A stretch of DNA of 64,000 nucleotides from Methylotenera sp. (GTDB lineage: Bacteria > Pseudomonadota > Gammaproteobacteria > Burkholderiales > Methylophilaceae), in NCBI GenBank assembly GCA_009693255.1, contig SHXQ01000001.1, positions 1-64,000 of the forward strand, written 5' to 3'. The notes beneath the pieces were generated by a model. That model had not been told where the DNA came from, made no database searches, and worked only from the letters and a program-made list of their open reading frames with translations. Both the position numbers and the translations under genes were made by a program. This document shows, piece by piece, positions 26,569 through 36,394 of the stretch; within the stretch, counting starts at the first letter, position 1, and every line of letters starts with the position of its first letter.

Positions 26569-27318
26569 ATGCTGGTCATGCCATTTGAACCTTTACTGCT
26601 CATCCCCCTCATTTTCTTCGCTGCCTTATTGTTTTCATCGGTGGGGCACGGCGGTGCATCAGCTTATTTAGCCGCGATGGCATTAGTCGGCATTGTGCCT
26701 GCAGAAATGCGGCCAGCCGCACTACTACTTAATATTTCTGTAGCGGCTATTGCGGTTTTTAAGTTTTATCGTGCTGGGGCTTTTTCCTGGAGAATATTCC
26801 TGCCTTTGGGATTGACAGCCATTCCCGCTGCATTTATTGGGGGGACATTGAGTTTGCCTAGTCAGATTTACAAGCCAGCGATAGGATTAGTGTTACTCCT
26901 CGCGGCATGGCATGTTTTTAGCCATGCTCGGCGGCTAGATAACGAAATGCTAAATAAAGTGTCCGCGCCGATATTGTTAAGTGTAGGCGCGGTATTAGGT
27001 TTTCTAGCAGGATTAACGGGGATAGGCGGTGGTGTATTTTTAAGCCCATTGTTATTATTTTTTAAGTGGGGTGAAACCAAAGTAATTTCAGGCGTGGCCG
27101 CCGCATTTATTTTAGTGAATTCAATCGCTGGTTTGTTAGGAGTGCTGCTGCAATCGCCGACTTTACCCAAGGCGCTACCATATTGGCTAGCAGCGGCAGT
27201 ATTGGGGGGCTTGATTGGTGCCGAGTATGGTAGTCGCCGCTTCGCAAACCCTAGTATTAGAAAGCTGCTTGCTTTAGTTTTGTTGCTGGCGGGAGCTAAG
27301 ATGGTGTTTTCAGCATGA
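26569..27318 (+). CDS. TauE/SafE-family sulfite/organosulfonate exporter-like permease
   Basis: 249-aa membrane protein with about 7-8 hydrophobic segments. The family's paired motifs are visible: SSVGHGGASAYLAAM near the N-terminus and LTGIGGGVFLSPLLL in the second half. Substrate unknown. It begins 8 bp after fdsD and may be the last gene of the fds unit; a link to formate, sulfur supply or anion export is only suggested by position. Two in-frame ATGs (26569, 26578) are possible starts. Confidence 0.82.
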   Translation: MLVMPFEPLLLIPLIFFAALLFSSVGHGGASAYLAAMALVGIVPAEMRPAALLLNISVAAIAVFKFYRAGAFSWRIFLPLGLTAIPAAFIGGTLSLPSQIYKPAIGLVLLLAAWHVFSHARRLDNEMLNKVSAPILLSVGAVLGFLAGLTGIGGGVFLSPLLLFFKWGETKVISGVAAAFILVNSIAGLLGVLLQSPTLPKALPYWLAAAVLGGLIGAEYGSRRFANPSIRKLLALVLLLAGAKMVFSA

Positions 27319-27344
27319 CATTTAGGGCTTTACTCGCAAATCGA

Positions 27345-28997
27345 TCAATTGCTGCGCTGAAATAATCTAAAGCTTTCTTTTCGTTCGGTAGCGCGCTTAC
27401 CAGACCAAATATTTTTCCATTCATGATCAGGTTGTATTTTACCGAGACCTTTTGTGTCCTGCAGTAAATATAAATTACAATTTAATGGTTGGTTGGACTT
27501 AAGTGGCTGTAGTTTGATGTCAGTATAGTAGTTAAGTAACAGGCGTTGCTGTTGCTCAACATGCAAGCTGTTGATGCAGGTGTAATGCTTGGGTAGTGCA
27601 CTATTCAGGCTAGCAAATATGGGCTGATAGCTTTTAGCTGAATCAATAAGTGGAAGCCACAGTGTCATCAGCAAGCCCCAAGTGAAAGTCATGCCCACCG
27701 CCCAATTGCTTACCGTTGACTTATTGGTTTGTTTTGCGCTAAGACAAACAAAAATCCAAATGATAGAAACAATCAGCGCAATAACAAAAATTAGCCAGTT
27801 AAAATTAAGTTGATTTAATCCTGATAAAAACACGACACGTTCCTTAAGTTTAGTGGGATGACCAGTCATCATGGCAATCCAACCCAGCCAAATGAGGCCA
27901 CCTATTAAGCCAAATAACAATACGCCAAACCAGTTTAATGCTGCGGCCATGCCTCTTTTAAGGTGTTCAACACTGCCAGCCGCTAGTGCAACTAAAGGCA
28001 GCAATAAAGGTAATGCATTTATGTTTTTAGCGGCGGCGCAAGAGCCTAAGAAAAATAGACTGCATGAGAAAAAGACTAGCATCAGCTGAAATTTTGGTTT
28101 TGTAAGCAGTTGTTGGCGATAGCGCCATAAACCAAGCAAGGCAAGCGGTAGGGCCGGCCAAGCATACCAAATTAAAATGCGTGAGAAATACAGATGATTC
28201 GTTTGATGGAAACCATACCAATTTGTTTGCCACCAATGTGCGTATAACCGCGGGTTGTAATATTGCAGCAAGCCTAACCATGCAATGATGAGTGGACTGG
28301 CAATTAAAATAGCAGTACCTAAGAACCTTGCAAAACTTTGTGTGCGCCAGGGCTTGAAAAATAGCGGCAACATGAGTGCGGTGCTCATCAGTGTCAGTAT
28401 TGGCAAGGTGCCGTAACATAAAAATCCAACCCCTAGTGCAGTACCAAATAGGCCGCTAGCTCGCCAAGGGCGTCGTTTAGCTAATGCTAACGCATAAAAG
28501 CCGGTGGCTGTACTCGCGAGGTTAGCGACTTCGGCGGTTAGACTATGCGCGCTAATGACTAAGCCTATAGTACCTATCATGATAAATGTCGCATGGCGAT
28601 CAACCCCTCTAGACCAGAGTTCGCGACCCGTCATGCCAACCATCAGCAATATAATCGATAGCCAGAATGTGTTAATTAATCTAGCGCCATCATGGATACT
28701 TACCAACGGCGAAAGTAATTTGGCACTTGCTGCTGCACTCAAATAGTACAATGGCGGAGTTTCAAGTGATTTTGCCCCACTGGCTAGGGGCGCAATCAGG
28801 CTGCCACCATCTAGAATGCTTTTGACGATGCTAATGCTAGCGGGCTCAAACGGCTTCCAAGGAGCGTGACCAGTTAAACCAAATACCACCCAAATAAAGC
28901 ATAGTACAAGCATTAGCCGTATTTTTACGCTTTCTCCCACGCGCGCGCGCGGTGTGGACATATTGCCTTGCCAGTCGTGATCGAGTTGAAAGCGCAT
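27345..28997 (-). CDS. GT39/ArnT-like membrane glycosyltransferase
   Basis: 550 aa with about 11 hydrophobic segments and a soluble C-terminal part. The first loop holds HAPWKPFEPASI and the second ETPPLYYLSAAA, the PPLYY motif of GT39-type (PMT/ArnT) transferases, which move sugars from polyprenyl phosphate donors to periplasmic acceptors. The Asp-Glu pair usual in the first loop is not present; a single Glu (FEP) is. Lipid A modification cannot be claimed. Monocistronic; an alternating CG tract lies near its 5' end. Confidence 0.75.
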   Translation of the reverse strand: MRFQLDHDWQGNMSTPRARVGESVKIRLMLVLCFIWVVFGLTGHAPWKPFEPASISIVKSILDGGSLIAPLASGAKSLETPPLYYLSAAASAKLLSPLVSIHDGARLINTFWLSIILLMVGMTGRELWSRGVDRHATFIMIGTIGLVISAHSLTAEVANLASTATGFYALALAKRRPWRASGLFGTALGVGFLCYGTLPILTLMSTALMLPLFFKPWRTQSFARFLGTAILIASPLIIAWLGLLQYYNPRLYAHWWQTNWYGFHQTNHLYFSRILIWYAWPALPLALLGLWRYRQQLLTKPKFQLMLVFFSCSLFFLGSCAAAKNINALPLLLPLVALAAGSVEHLKRGMAAALNWFGVLLFGLIGGLIWLGWIAMMTGHPTKLKERVVFLSGLNQLNFNWLIFVIALIVSIIWIFVCLSAKQTNKSTVSNWAVGMTFTWGLLMTLWLPLIDSAKSYQPIFASLNSALPKHYTCINSLHVEQQQRLLLNYYTDIKLQPLKSNQPLNCNLYLLQDTKGLGKIQPDHEWKNIWSGKRATERKESFRLFQRSN

Positions 28998-29099
28998 AAT
29001 ATTAAGTACGAGTAGTGATGTTGGTTATTCTAGATAATAATTTTAACTGATTGCCGCTGTTAGCCATAACTTCTATTAGCCCTGGTGGTTAAGCTTAAT

Positions 29100-29129
29100 A
29101 AAAAAAGGCAGCCTAAGCTGCCTTTTTTT
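29100..29129 (-). terminator. Terminator of rpmE2, symmetric
   Basis: GGCAGC-CTAA-GCTGCC (29107-29122) flanked by A-run and T-run of about seven, so it can work in both directions. It follows rpmE2 on the minus strand and lies before the GT39 gene. Confidence 0.88.
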
Positions 29130-29152
29130 GCAATACAGCCCGCAAAGACTAA

Positions 29153-29395
29153 TTACATGCCGTATTTTTTACGGAATTTATCAACACGACCAGCGGTGTC
29201 TAAAATCATTTGTTTTCCGGTATAAAACGGGTGTGATTTTGATGACACTTCAATCTTAACTAGCGGATACTCTTTACCGTCAGTCCATTTGATTTTGTCA
29301 CGCGCTGCAATTGTTGAGCGGGTCATAAATGTAAAGTCTGCGCCGATGTCTTGAAAAACAACGTCACGGTATTCTGGATGAATTCCATCTTTCAT
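29153..29395 (-). CDS. rpmE2: Ribosomal protein L31 type B
   Basis: 80-aa large-subunit protein. [24 protein letters not shown] and [12 protein letters not shown] are typical of type B L31. The zinc-binding cysteines of the other L31 form are absent, as usual for this zinc-independent type. The frame is open upstream to 29470, but the protein family begins at MKDG and GAGG lies before the ATG at 29395. Follows rho in the trxA-rho-rpmE order. Confidence 0.95.
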   Translation of the reverse strand: MKDGIHPEYRDVVFQDIGADFTFMTRSTIAARDKIKWTDGKEYPLVKIEVSSKSHPFYTGKQMILDTAGRVDKFRKKYGM

Positions 29396-29550
29396 AATAA
29401 TAGCCTCAATTTTGCCGAATGATACGGCACTTAGTATATTTTTTGGTGTGTGTGCCTTAAGTAACAGCACACGATTTTGTAGTAACCCAACATTATATTG
29501 GCATTTGCACGGCTATGCAAGGCTAGGTCGTAAATTAAAAAAGCTAAGCC

Positions 29551-30810
29551 CTAGCCTCTACGCATGCTGTCAAAGAAATCAGCGTTATTTTTCGTCGCCT
29601 TAATCTTGTCTAGCAAGAATTCCATCGCTTCAAGATCGTCCATAGGGTAAAGCAGTTTGCGGAGCACCCAAATTTTCTGAAGAACGTCTTTTCCAATCAG
29701 TAATTCTTCACGACGCGTACCGGATTTATTGACATTAATCGCAGGGTACTGACGTTTTTCAGCCATCTTACGGTCAAGATGGATTTCCATATTGCCCGTA
29801 CCTTTGAACTCTTCATAAATCACGTCATCCATACGTGAGCCTGTATCTACCAGCGCGGTAGCGATGATGGTGAGCGAACCACCCTCCTCGATATTACGGG
29901 CTGCACCAAAGAATCTTTTTGGGCGTTGTAGTGCATTAGCATCGACACCACCGGTTAATACTTTGCCGGATGACGGAATGACTGTGTTGTAAGCGCGAGC
30001 CAGTCTAGTGATTGAGTCTAGAAGAATCACGACATCTTTTTTATGCTCAACTAAGCGCTTGGCTTTTTCCAGCACCATTTCTGCCACTTGCACATGACGT
30101 GTAGCTGGCTCATCAAAGGTTGATGCGACTACCTCTCCTTTAACAGAGCGAGTCATTTCAGTCACCTCTTCTGGGCGCTCATCAATTAGCAGTACGATTA
30201 AAATGACGTCAGGGTGGTTTGCAGTAATTGCGTGCGCAATGTTTTGCATCATCACTGTTTTACCGCTTTTCGGGCTGGCAACAAGCAAACCACGCTGACC
30301 GCGACCTATTGGGGCAATCATATCAATGACGCGACTGGTGATGTTTTCCACACCTTTAATATCGCGCTCTAAGGTGAGTGGAATGGTCGGGAATAGTGGT
30401 GTTAAATTTTCAAATAAAATTTTATGTTTGGTATTTTCTGGCGCTTCACCATTCACGACATCGACTTTAACGAGTGCGAAATAACGCTCACCATCCTTAG
30501 GGATGCGAATTTCACCTTGTATGCTATCGCCGGTATGTAGATTAAATCGGCGAATTTGTGAAGGTGAAACGTAAATATCATCCGGACCGGCTAAATAAGA
30601 GGTGTCAGGAGAGCGTAAAAAACCAAAACCGTCTTGCAGTACTTCCAGCGTCCCGTCACCAAAAATACTTTCACCTTTTTTGGCCTTATGTTTCAAAATA
30701 GCAAAAATCAAATCTTGCTTGCGCATGCGGCTAGCATTTTCGATTTCATCGGTAATTGCCATTTCTACTAACTCGGTAACGGGTAGATGCTTAAGGTCGG
30801 ATAAGTGCAT
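29551..30810 (-). CDS. rho: Transcription termination factor Rho
   Basis: 419-aa RNA-dependent hexameric ATPase. N-terminal RNA-binding domain with GYGFLRS-like element [15 protein letters not shown], then Walker [13 protein letters not shown] (about 178-188), [10 protein letters not shown], and Walker [17 protein letters not shown] with the Q-loop [11 protein letters not shown]. Usual length, without the insertions known in some phyla. Lies downstream of trxA on the same strand. Confidence 0.98.
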   Translation of the reverse strand: MHLSDLKHLPVTELVEMAITDEIENASRMRKQDLIFAILKHKAKKGESIFGDGTLEVLQDGFGFLRSPDTSYLAGPDDIYVSPSQIRRFNLHTGDSIQGEIRIPKDGERYFALVKVDVVNGEAPENTKHKILFENLTPLFPTIPLTLERDIKGVENITSRVIDMIAPIGRGQRGLLVASPKSGKTVMMQNIAHAITANHPDVILIVLLIDERPEEVTEMTRSVKGEVVASTFDEPATRHVQVAEMVLEKAKRLVEHKKDVVILLDSITRLARAYNTVIPSSGKVLTGGVDANALQRPKRFFGAARNIEEGGSLTIIATALVDTGSRMDDVIYEEFKGTGNMEIHLDRKMAEKRQYPAINVNKSGTRREELLIGKDVLQKIWVLRKLLYPMDDLEAMEFLLDKIKATKNNADFFDSMRRG

Positions 30811-30939
30811 GAAGGCTCACTAGAACAAGAATGGTGTGGGGAAGGATTGAAAACTACGGGTTTAAATTAAATGGGGGTTTGATAAGTGTTTGATTATTAG
30901 AACTCAAGCACTTATCACAATGTGCATAGGGTAATGCGT

Positions 30940-31266
30940 TTAAATGTTGCTGTCAATAAATGCTGTTAATTGAGATTTAGATAAAGCGCCCACTTTTGTG
31001 GCCTCTACGTTACCATTTTTAAATAGCATTAGTGTGGGAATGCCGCGAATTCCGTATTTTGGCGGGGTAAGTTGGTTATCATCAATATTGAGTTTACCCA
31101 CTTTTAGGCGTCCAGCATATTCTTTAGAGATTTCATCTAGGATGGGCGCAATCATTTTGCATGGCCCACACCATTCTGCCCAATAGTCTACTAAAACAGG
31201 AAGTTGTGACTGGAGAACTTCTTGTTCAAAACCCGCATCGTTAAGGTGTGTTATATGTTCGCTCAT
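30940..31266 (-). CDS. trxA: Thioredoxin
   Basis: 108-aa cytosolic disulfide reductase with the WAEWCGPCK active site (WCGPC), the cis-Pro [11 protein letters not shown] and conserved DYWAEW. AGAGG precedes the ATG. The trxA-rho neighbourhood is conserved in proteobacteria. Likely partner for the nearby Bcp peroxidase, though not linked in the same operon. Confidence 0.97.
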   Translation of the reverse strand: MSEHITHLNDAGFEQEVLQSQLPVLVDYWAEWCGPCKMIAPILDEISKEYAGRLKVGKLNIDDNQLTPPKYGIRGIPTLMLFKNGNVEATKVGALSKSQLTAFIDSNI

Positions 31267-31399
31267 AAAAACCTCTATTTGATATATACTTTAAAAATGA
31301 ATACGTATCGTAACGAAAAAAACCATTTTAGTGAAGTACCAAATGCAAAAGATGCATTAAAAACTACTTTTGGTCTGCTAGCCAATCATTTCGCTATCA

Positions 31400-31872
31400 T
31401 TAATCTAATGCATGGATGGCGCTGTACTGTAAGCGCTCAGAATGATGCGAGCGCTCTATGATTTTAGTGAGTATGATTACCTGCGTCTTATTCTGGTAAG
31501 TGACGGATAAATGACGCGATGGCGCATAGGCGCCAACAGGTGCAATAAGAGTTGCCGGTTGTTTTACTGCTGCAATTTCTGGTAGGAGTAATGCCACTTC
31601 TTCACGCCCAGTTTCATTCATGTGCACTATTGCACTTTGCGCGCGCGGCGCAATAAGTTGTACCCCTATATCTAATCTATCTCTACTGCCACAATTTGCC
31701 CAGCGGACTATACCTAGTGACCAGTTGGCTTCATTTTTTGTTTTAAACCCTAATAAACTACCAATCCGAATATTTCTTTCAGCGCTATCGTGGCGGCGAA
31801 TTGACCTACCAGTAGCGCTGATATTAATAATGGGTCATCTTTGAGAGCGGGAATATTAAGTGTCAGCGTCAT
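31400..31872 (-). pseudogene. Betaproteobacterial PilZ-like conserved protein fragment, frameshifted
   Basis: The frame ending at 31400 encodes, from about 31830 leftward, INISATGRSIRR, NIRIGSLLGF, NWSLGIVRW, RLDIGVQLIAPRAQSAIVHM and a beta-rich tail. This pattern recalls a beta-barrel C-terminal region of betaproteobacterial proteins sometimes called PilZ-like. Upstream it is closed by a TGA. The ATG at 31872 is in a different frame (LNIPALKDDP) that joins if one base is added at G3 31832-31834. Either a broken gene of about 155 residues or a truncated remnant. Without the frameshift, only 31400-31627 has an ATG start. Confidence 0.4.
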
Positions 31873-32066
31873 TGTGATCGCTTTAGGTCAATTAAAGCCA
31901 ATAGATGATTGTATGATAATGATTATATTTACATTAGTAAATCGAAAGCACTCATAAAATAAGCGGCTTGTCTGTCGGAATTAGCGCGGCTTAATTTGCT
32001 TATGGTATGACCGGCTTTTAGTTACAATTACTTTACAATAAATTAATCGTTTTTTGAAAAAATTAC

Positions 32067-32552
32067 ATGCATAAACTTTTACTCAGCCTGCTGTTGGCAT
32101 TATTACTCAATGTGGCTAGCCAATTGGCGGTTGCAGAGACTGCGGGCAGCGCAAATTTTGTGCTAAAAGATATCGCTGGTGTTAAACATCAATTGGCGAA
32201 TTACAAAGGGAAATGGGTGTTGGTTAATTATTGGGCAACTTGGTGCCCACCTTGTTTAGAGGAAGTGCCCGACCTAGTCAGCCTGTTCGATCGCCGTAGA
32301 AAAAAAGACTTGATGATCATTGGCGTGGTATTTGATTATGAAAGCGTAGCAGCAGTAAAAGAGTATGTGGATGACATGCTGATATCTTATCCAATTGTAT
32401 TAGGGGATGATACGGTCATTGCGCAAATAGGCTCAGCTGATGTCATGCCGACGACCTTTATTTACAATCCACAAGGTGAGCTAGTTAAAATCAAGCGTGG
32501 TTTAATTACCAAGCCATACCTAGAGAAGATTATTGGTCATAATAGACCTTAG
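32067..32552 (+). CDS. TlpA-like thiol:disulfide oxidoreductase
   Basis: 161-aa thioredoxin-fold protein with an N-terminal signal or anchor (1-24) and active site WATWCPPCLEEVP (WCPPC), then VMPTTFIYNPQG with the cis-Pro. Periplasmic, AhpC/TSA-Redoxin type as in TlpA/ResA/CcmG. It could keep cytochrome apoprotein cysteines reduced for heme attachment, which the Xox cytochromes need, but no ccm gene is near. Monocistronic. Confidence 0.88.
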   Translation: MHKLLLSLLLALLLNVASQLAVAETAGSANFVLKDIAGVKHQLANYKGKWVLVNYWATWCPPCLEEVPDLVSLFDRRRKKDLMIIGVVFDYESVAAVKEYVDDMLISYPIVLGDDTVIAQIGSADVMPTTFIYNPQGELVKIKRGLITKPYLEKIIGHNRP

Positions 32553-32565
32553 AAAAGTAAATTTA

Positions 32566-32883
32566 TTAATGGGGCACGGCAATGCTGTTACCATCTGCGT
32601 CCAGTATGTTGAGTTGGTTTTCATCAGCAAAGTGCATTAATTGGGCGTAACCTTCAGGGTTGACTATTTTTAGTTTTAAATCTACCGCTAGACAGCGCCC
32701 GCCGTTCATCACTTTTGGTTTTAGATACGGTGAATATTTAAGTTTGCGGTCATCACCAAAAGTGGCGTAAGTACTACACATGCGGTCTACCCAGTCGCTA
32801 GGGCGAAAAGGTTTTCCAGCACGCGTGTTGCTTTCTATGATGATTTCGCCATCTGTAGGGACTGATTTTTGTTCACTGGTCAT
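32566..32883 (-). CDS. DUF3579 family protein
   Basis: 105-aa soluble protein; the FRPSDWVDRMCSTYATFG segment and YLKPKVMNGGRCLAVD are features of the DUF3579 family, found mostly in betaproteobacteria. Function unknown. No signal peptide, no metal motif besides two cysteines. Monocistronic, convergent with tlpA (13 bp between stops). Confidence 0.82.
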   Translation of the reverse strand: MTSEQKSVPTDGEIIIESNTRAGKPFRPSDWVDRMCSTYATFGDDRKLKYSPYLKPKVMNGGRCLAVDLKLKIVNPEGYAQLMHFADENQLNILDADGNSIAVPH

Positions 32884-32955
32884 TTAGAGTTGTTTGCCAT
32901 TTATGGTGTTAAATTAAGCTTAGTAGCTGGGTATAAAAAGTGAGAGCTTAAAGGT

Positions 32956-33540
32956 TTAAGGTAAGTATTCAAATACTTTAACCACTTTAGTCACACCACC
33001 CGTATTGCGGGCAATCTCGGCTGCGGCATCACCTTCTGCCTTAGTCACTAGTCCAATTAGATAGACCACACTGTTTTCGGTGACTACTTTGACGTAGTTG
33101 GCTGGAAATTTATTTTCAGTCACAAATTTTGTTTTAACTTTAGAAGTTAAATAGCCGTCATTGCTACGTGAGCCTAAGGATGATTTTGGACCAACTACAA
33201 TTTCATTGGTAATAGCGCGCATATTGGTGATTTCTTTTACCAGGGCTTCTGCTTTTATTTTGGCTTCTGCTACCGGCACTTCGCCTGTCAGCAAGACATT
33301 GCGGTTATAACTGGTTACGTTAACATGCGCGGCTTCGCCTAATTTAACTTCTATTTCCTTAAGGGCTTTTAGTTCAATATTTTCATCTTCCACATAAGTG
33401 CCAGAAGTGCGTCTATCTACTGCCATTACGCCACCAGCGGCAGCGCCTCCTACAACAATTGGCACGCAAGCGGTGAATTGGGTAATAAGTGCAGCTGATA
33501 TCACAAGCTTGATAGCGAGTTTCTTAGTAGTTAAGTGCAT
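32956..33540 (-). CDS. BON-domain outer-membrane lipoprotein (DolP/YraP-like)
   Basis: 194 aa. Signal peptide with lipobox-like FTAC at about residue 25, a Gly-rich stretch VVGGAAAGGVMAVDRR, then two BON domains (about 55-120 and 125-190: NVLLTGEVPVAEAK and SVVYLIGLVTKAEGDAAAE). In E. coli dolP (yraP) lies near yraN and rsmI (yraL), as here, supporting the assignment; DolP helps outer-membrane integrity. AAGGAG precedes the ATG. Confidence 0.88.
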   Translation of the reverse strand: MHLTTKKLAIKLVISAALITQFTACVPIVVGGAAAGGVMAVDRRTSGTYVEDENIELKALKEIEVKLGEAAHVNVTSYNRNVLLTGEVPVAEAKIKAEALVKEITNMRAITNEIVVGPKSSLGSRSNDGYLTSKVKTKFVTENKFPANYVKVVTENSVVYLIGLVTKAEGDAAAEIARNTGGVTKVVKVFEYLP

Positions 33541-33604
33541 GCTTGACTCCTTAAATTGAAGGTCATTAATATGTTAGATATATTTTTTGCGAATGATACG
33601 CCTT

Positions 33605-33958
33605 TTATGCGTCAAATGCATTACGCACCCATTCTATATGGTCCACATGTACTGCATTTATTAAAATGGCGTCAAAGCGGTACAGACAGTCGCCGTGCTG
33701 TTGTAAATAATGTTGCGCAGTTAATATGAGTTTTTGTTGTTTTTGTGGGGTAATGCTGGCGCCGGCGCGGCCAAATTTATTGTTTGTTCTAAGCCTAATC
33801 TCAACAAATACTAGGGTTGTAGCGTCTTTCATAATTAAATCAATTTCTCCAAAACGGCAATGATAATTCTGCGCCAACAGCTTAAGGCCATGATTCACTA
33901 AATACGATGCTGCAAGTTTTTCGGCTTCTAAACCAGCATTATTTTGATTGATTTTCAT
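33605..33958 (-). CDS. yraN: YraN family (UPF0102) endonuclease-like protein
   Basis: 117-aa cytosolic protein of the restriction-endonuclease-like fold: LEAEKLAASYLVNHGLKLL, NYHCRFGEIDLIM (the E-I-D-L motif), and LVFVEIRLRTNNKFG (E-x-R/K). Usual length. Function not firmly known. Divergent from rsmI by 34 bp, as in many proteobacteria. Confidence 0.9.
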   Translation of the reverse strand: MKINQNNAGLEAEKLAASYLVNHGLKLLAQNYHCRFGEIDLIMKDATTLVFVEIRLRTNNKFGRAGASITPQKQQKLILTAQHYLQQHGDCLYRFDAILINAVHVDHIEWVRNAFDA

Positions 33959-33992
33959 AGGTGATAGGCCAGCTAAGCGTTAAACTTTCAAT

Positions 33993-34874
33993 ATGAATGA
34001 ATTAAGTCAAAATATCCTTAGTATAAAAGACTTCGGTACATTATATGTGGTGGCAACGCCTATAGGCAATTTAAGCGACATTAGCTTGCGCGCATTAGAA
34101 ACGCTAAAAACGGTAGATTCGATTGCCGCTGAGGATACGCGCCATACCTCAGGTTTATTGTCGCACTTTGGCATCAGTAAAAAACTCATCGCAGTGCATG
34201 AGCATAATGAGCATCAATCTGCTGAAAAGTTATTGCTGCAGTTAAAAGAGGGAAAAAATATTGCCTTGGTGACGGACGCTGGCACGCCAGGCATTAGTGA
34301 TCCCGGTGCGGTAGTGGTAGATTGCGTTCGCAAAGCGGGTCTTAAAGTGGTGCCAATTCCTGGTGCAAGTGCCGTGATTGCAGCGCTTTCTGCTAGTGGC
34401 ATCACTCAAAATGGCTTTCTGTTTCACGGATTTCTACCCGCCAGTGGCGCGTCGCGCCGTAAGGCGCTGGATAGCTTAAAAACACAGGCAGTGACACTGG
34501 TGTTTTATGAGGCGCCGCACCGTATTATAGAAAGTATTGTTGATATGGCTAATGTCTTAGGGGCAACGCGGCGGATTACCATCGCACGTGAAATCACCAA
34601 GACCTTTGAAACGATGCATAGCTGTGCTTTGGAAGACGCCGTGACTTGGTTAAAAGCGGACACCAACCAACAGCGCGGCGAGTTTGTGTTGTTAATTGAG
34701 GCTGCGCCCGTCAAAGATGTCGAAGAAATATCTGAACATACGATACGTATTTTAAAATTGCTGTTGGCCGAACTGCCGCTTAAGCAAGCGGTGATGCTGG
34801 CGACTGAAATTACCAGCGAAAAGAAAAATGTTTTGTACGAATTTGCGTTACAGTTAAAACAACAATCCGAATAA
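33993..34874 (+). CDS. rsmI: 16S rRNA (cytidine1402-2'-O)-methyltransferase RsmI
   Basis: 293-aa tetrapyrrole-methylase-fold enzyme using SAM. TLYVVATPIGNLSDISLRAL, AEDTRHTSGLL, VTDAGTPGISDPG, IPGASAVIAALSASG and ITKTFETM are characteristic. The frame starts at ATG 33993, about 15 residues before the family core, without a good ribosome site. Followed at 16 bp by pyrC. Confidence 0.95.
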   Translation: MNELSQNILSIKDFGTLYVVATPIGNLSDISLRALETLKTVDSIAAEDTRHTSGLLSHFGISKKLIAVHEHNEHQSAEKLLLQLKEGKNIALVTDAGTPGISDPGAVVVDCVRKAGLKVVPIPGASAVIAALSASGITQNGFLFHGFLPASGASRRKALDSLKTQAVTLVFYEAPHRIIESIVDMANVLGATRRITIAREITKTFETMHSCALEDAVTWLKADTNQQRGEFVLLIEAAPVKDVEEISEHTIRILKLLLAELPLKQAVMLATEITSEKKNVLYEFALQLKQQSE

Positions 34875-34890
34875 CCATTAGCGATAGCCC

Positions 34891-35931
34891 ATGAATACAG
34901 TGAACGTATTGACCATTACTCGCCCAGATGACTGGCATTTACATCTTCGAGACGACGCGGCCCTAAAGGCGGTGTTACCTGATACTGCGCGCCAGTTCGC
35001 GCGTGCGATTGTGATGCCTAATTTGCGACCACCGGTGACAACAACGGCATTGGCGATTGCTTACCGCCAGCGGATTTTAAAGGCGTTGCCAAGGGGCATG
35101 CATTTTGAGCCGCTGATGACCTTATACCTCACTGATAACACCAGTGCAGAAGAAATAGTAAAAGCAAAAGCGAGTGGTCTAGTCCATGGAGTTAAGCTTT
35201 ATCCGGCAGGGGCAACCACCAATAGCGACTCCGGCGTCACGAATTTAGGATGTTGTGTTAGCGCGCTAGAAATGATGGAGAAACTGGGCTTGCCTTTGCT
35301 AGCGCATGCTGAGGTGACTGATGGCGATGTGGATGTGTTTGACCGAGAGCGCGTGTTCATTGAGCGTAATATGATTCCATTACTCAAAAAATTTCCAGCG
35401 TTGCAGCTCGTGTTTGAGCATATTACCACGCGAGATGCGGTGGATTTTGTCACCGCTGCACCAAGCAATGTTGCTGCGACCATCACGGCACATCATTTAT
35501 TAATGAATCGTAATGACATGTTCAAAGGAGGCATTCAACCTCATCATTATTGCTTACCTATCTTAAAGCGCGAAGAGCATCGCCTGGCTTTAGTGCAGGC
35601 GGCGATTTCAGGCAATGCTAAGTTTTTCTTGGGTACGGATAGCGCGCCACATGCTCGGCATGCTAAAGAAGCGGCTTGTGGTTGCGCTGGCATGTATACC
35701 GCACATACGGCGATAGAGCTTTATGCCGAGGCGTTTGAGGGGGCTAATGCCCTAGATAAGCTAGAAGGTTTCGCCAGTTTTTACGGGGCGGATTTCTATG
35801 GGTTACCGCGCAATGCTGAGCAGATTACCTTACGCAAAGAAAGCTGGAAAGTGCCTGAGAGCTTGCCGTTTGATGGCGATGTATTGGTACCATTAAGGGC
35901 CGGGCAAGCGGTGCATTGGAAGTTGATTTAA
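34891..35931 (+). CDS. pyrC: Dihydroorotase PyrC
   Basis: 346-aa zinc enzyme of pyrimidine biosynthesis interconverting carbamoyl-aspartate and dihydroorotate. Metal ligands DDWHLHLRD (HxH) at the N-terminus, [11 protein letters not shown] (carboxylated Lys), LAHAEV, FEHITT and [11 protein letters not shown] (Asp). Single-domain class II type with usual length. Confidence 0.97.
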   Translation: MNTVNVLTITRPDDWHLHLRDDAALKAVLPDTARQFARAIVMPNLRPPVTTTALAIAYRQRILKALPRGMHFEPLMTLYLTDNTSAEEIVKAKASGLVHGVKLYPAGATTNSDSGVTNLGCCVSALEMMEKLGLPLLAHAEVTDGDVDVFDRERVFIERNMIPLLKKFPALQLVFEHITTRDAVDFVTAAPSNVAATITAHHLLMNRNDMFKGGIQPHHYCLPILKREEHRLALVQAAISGNAKFFLGTDSAPHARHAKEAACGCAGMYTAHTAIELYAEAFEGANALDKLEGFASFYGADFYGLPRNAEQITLRKESWKVPESLPFDGDVLVPLRAGQAVHWKLI

Positions 35932-35982
35932 ATGGGTTTTCTACGCGTCACTTGAATTGAAATAAATTAATTGTTAGTGGTG

Positions 35983-35991
35983 TGCTAAAAT
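35983..35991 (+). promoter_or_regulatory. rnpB extended -10 promoter
   Basis: TGC-TAAAAT (TG at 35983-35984, hexamer 35986-35991) lies 6 bp before the RNase P RNA 5' end at 35998. No good -35 at the right distance, fitting an extended -10 type. Confidence 0.6.
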
Positions 35992-35997
35992 ACGCGG

Positions 35998-36394
35998 GAA
36001 GCTGGCTAGACAGTCGCTGTCACACTTTATCATGGCAATTTATTGCCATGATAAATTGGGGAAGATCCTTGCGGTCTCCTTCAGGTGAGGGAGGAAAGTC
36101 CGGGCTGCATAGAGCGAGATGACGGCTAACGGCCGTACGTTGAAAGCTCGGGCAACCGAGTATAAGGCGCGGAATAGGGCCACAGAGACGAGCGTATTAA
36201 GTTACGGTGAAACGCGGTAACCTCCATCTGCAGCAAGACCAAATAGGCTGGCATTTTTGCGCAAGTAAATAAGGCGTGGTTCGCGCTGCCAGTGGGTAGG
36301 TTGCTTGAGCGTATGAGTAATCATACGCCTAGATGAATGACTGTCAGCCTTAGTAATAAGGCCTACAGAACCCGGCTTATCGGCCAGCTTCACT
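35998..36394 (+). ncRNA. rnpB: RNase P RNA (bacterial type A)
   Basis: Conserved blocks in order: 5' GAAGCTGGCTAGACAGTCGC, GAGGGAGGAAAGTCCGGGCT (P4 strand), AGGGCCACAGAGACGA (near 36176), GGTGAAACGCGGTAACCTCC, GCAAGACCAAATAGG, GGTAGGTTGCTTGAGC, CTAGATGAATGACTG, and the 3' ACAGAACCCGGCTTATCGG with GCCAGCTTC closing on the 5' end (P1). This is the catalytic RNA that trims tRNA 5' ends. Length of about 397 nt is normal. The exact 3' end is uncertain by a few bases. Confidence 0.97.

Noticed and set aside
28939-28952. Alternating CG tract as a Z-DNA or regulatory element
   Set aside because: It encodes Arg/Ala codons at the start of the GT39 gene (TPRARVGES) and is short; no independent support.
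31222-31461. 79-codon plus-strand frame
   Set aside because: Overlaps trxA antisense at its start and has no motif or good ribosome site for its internal ATG.
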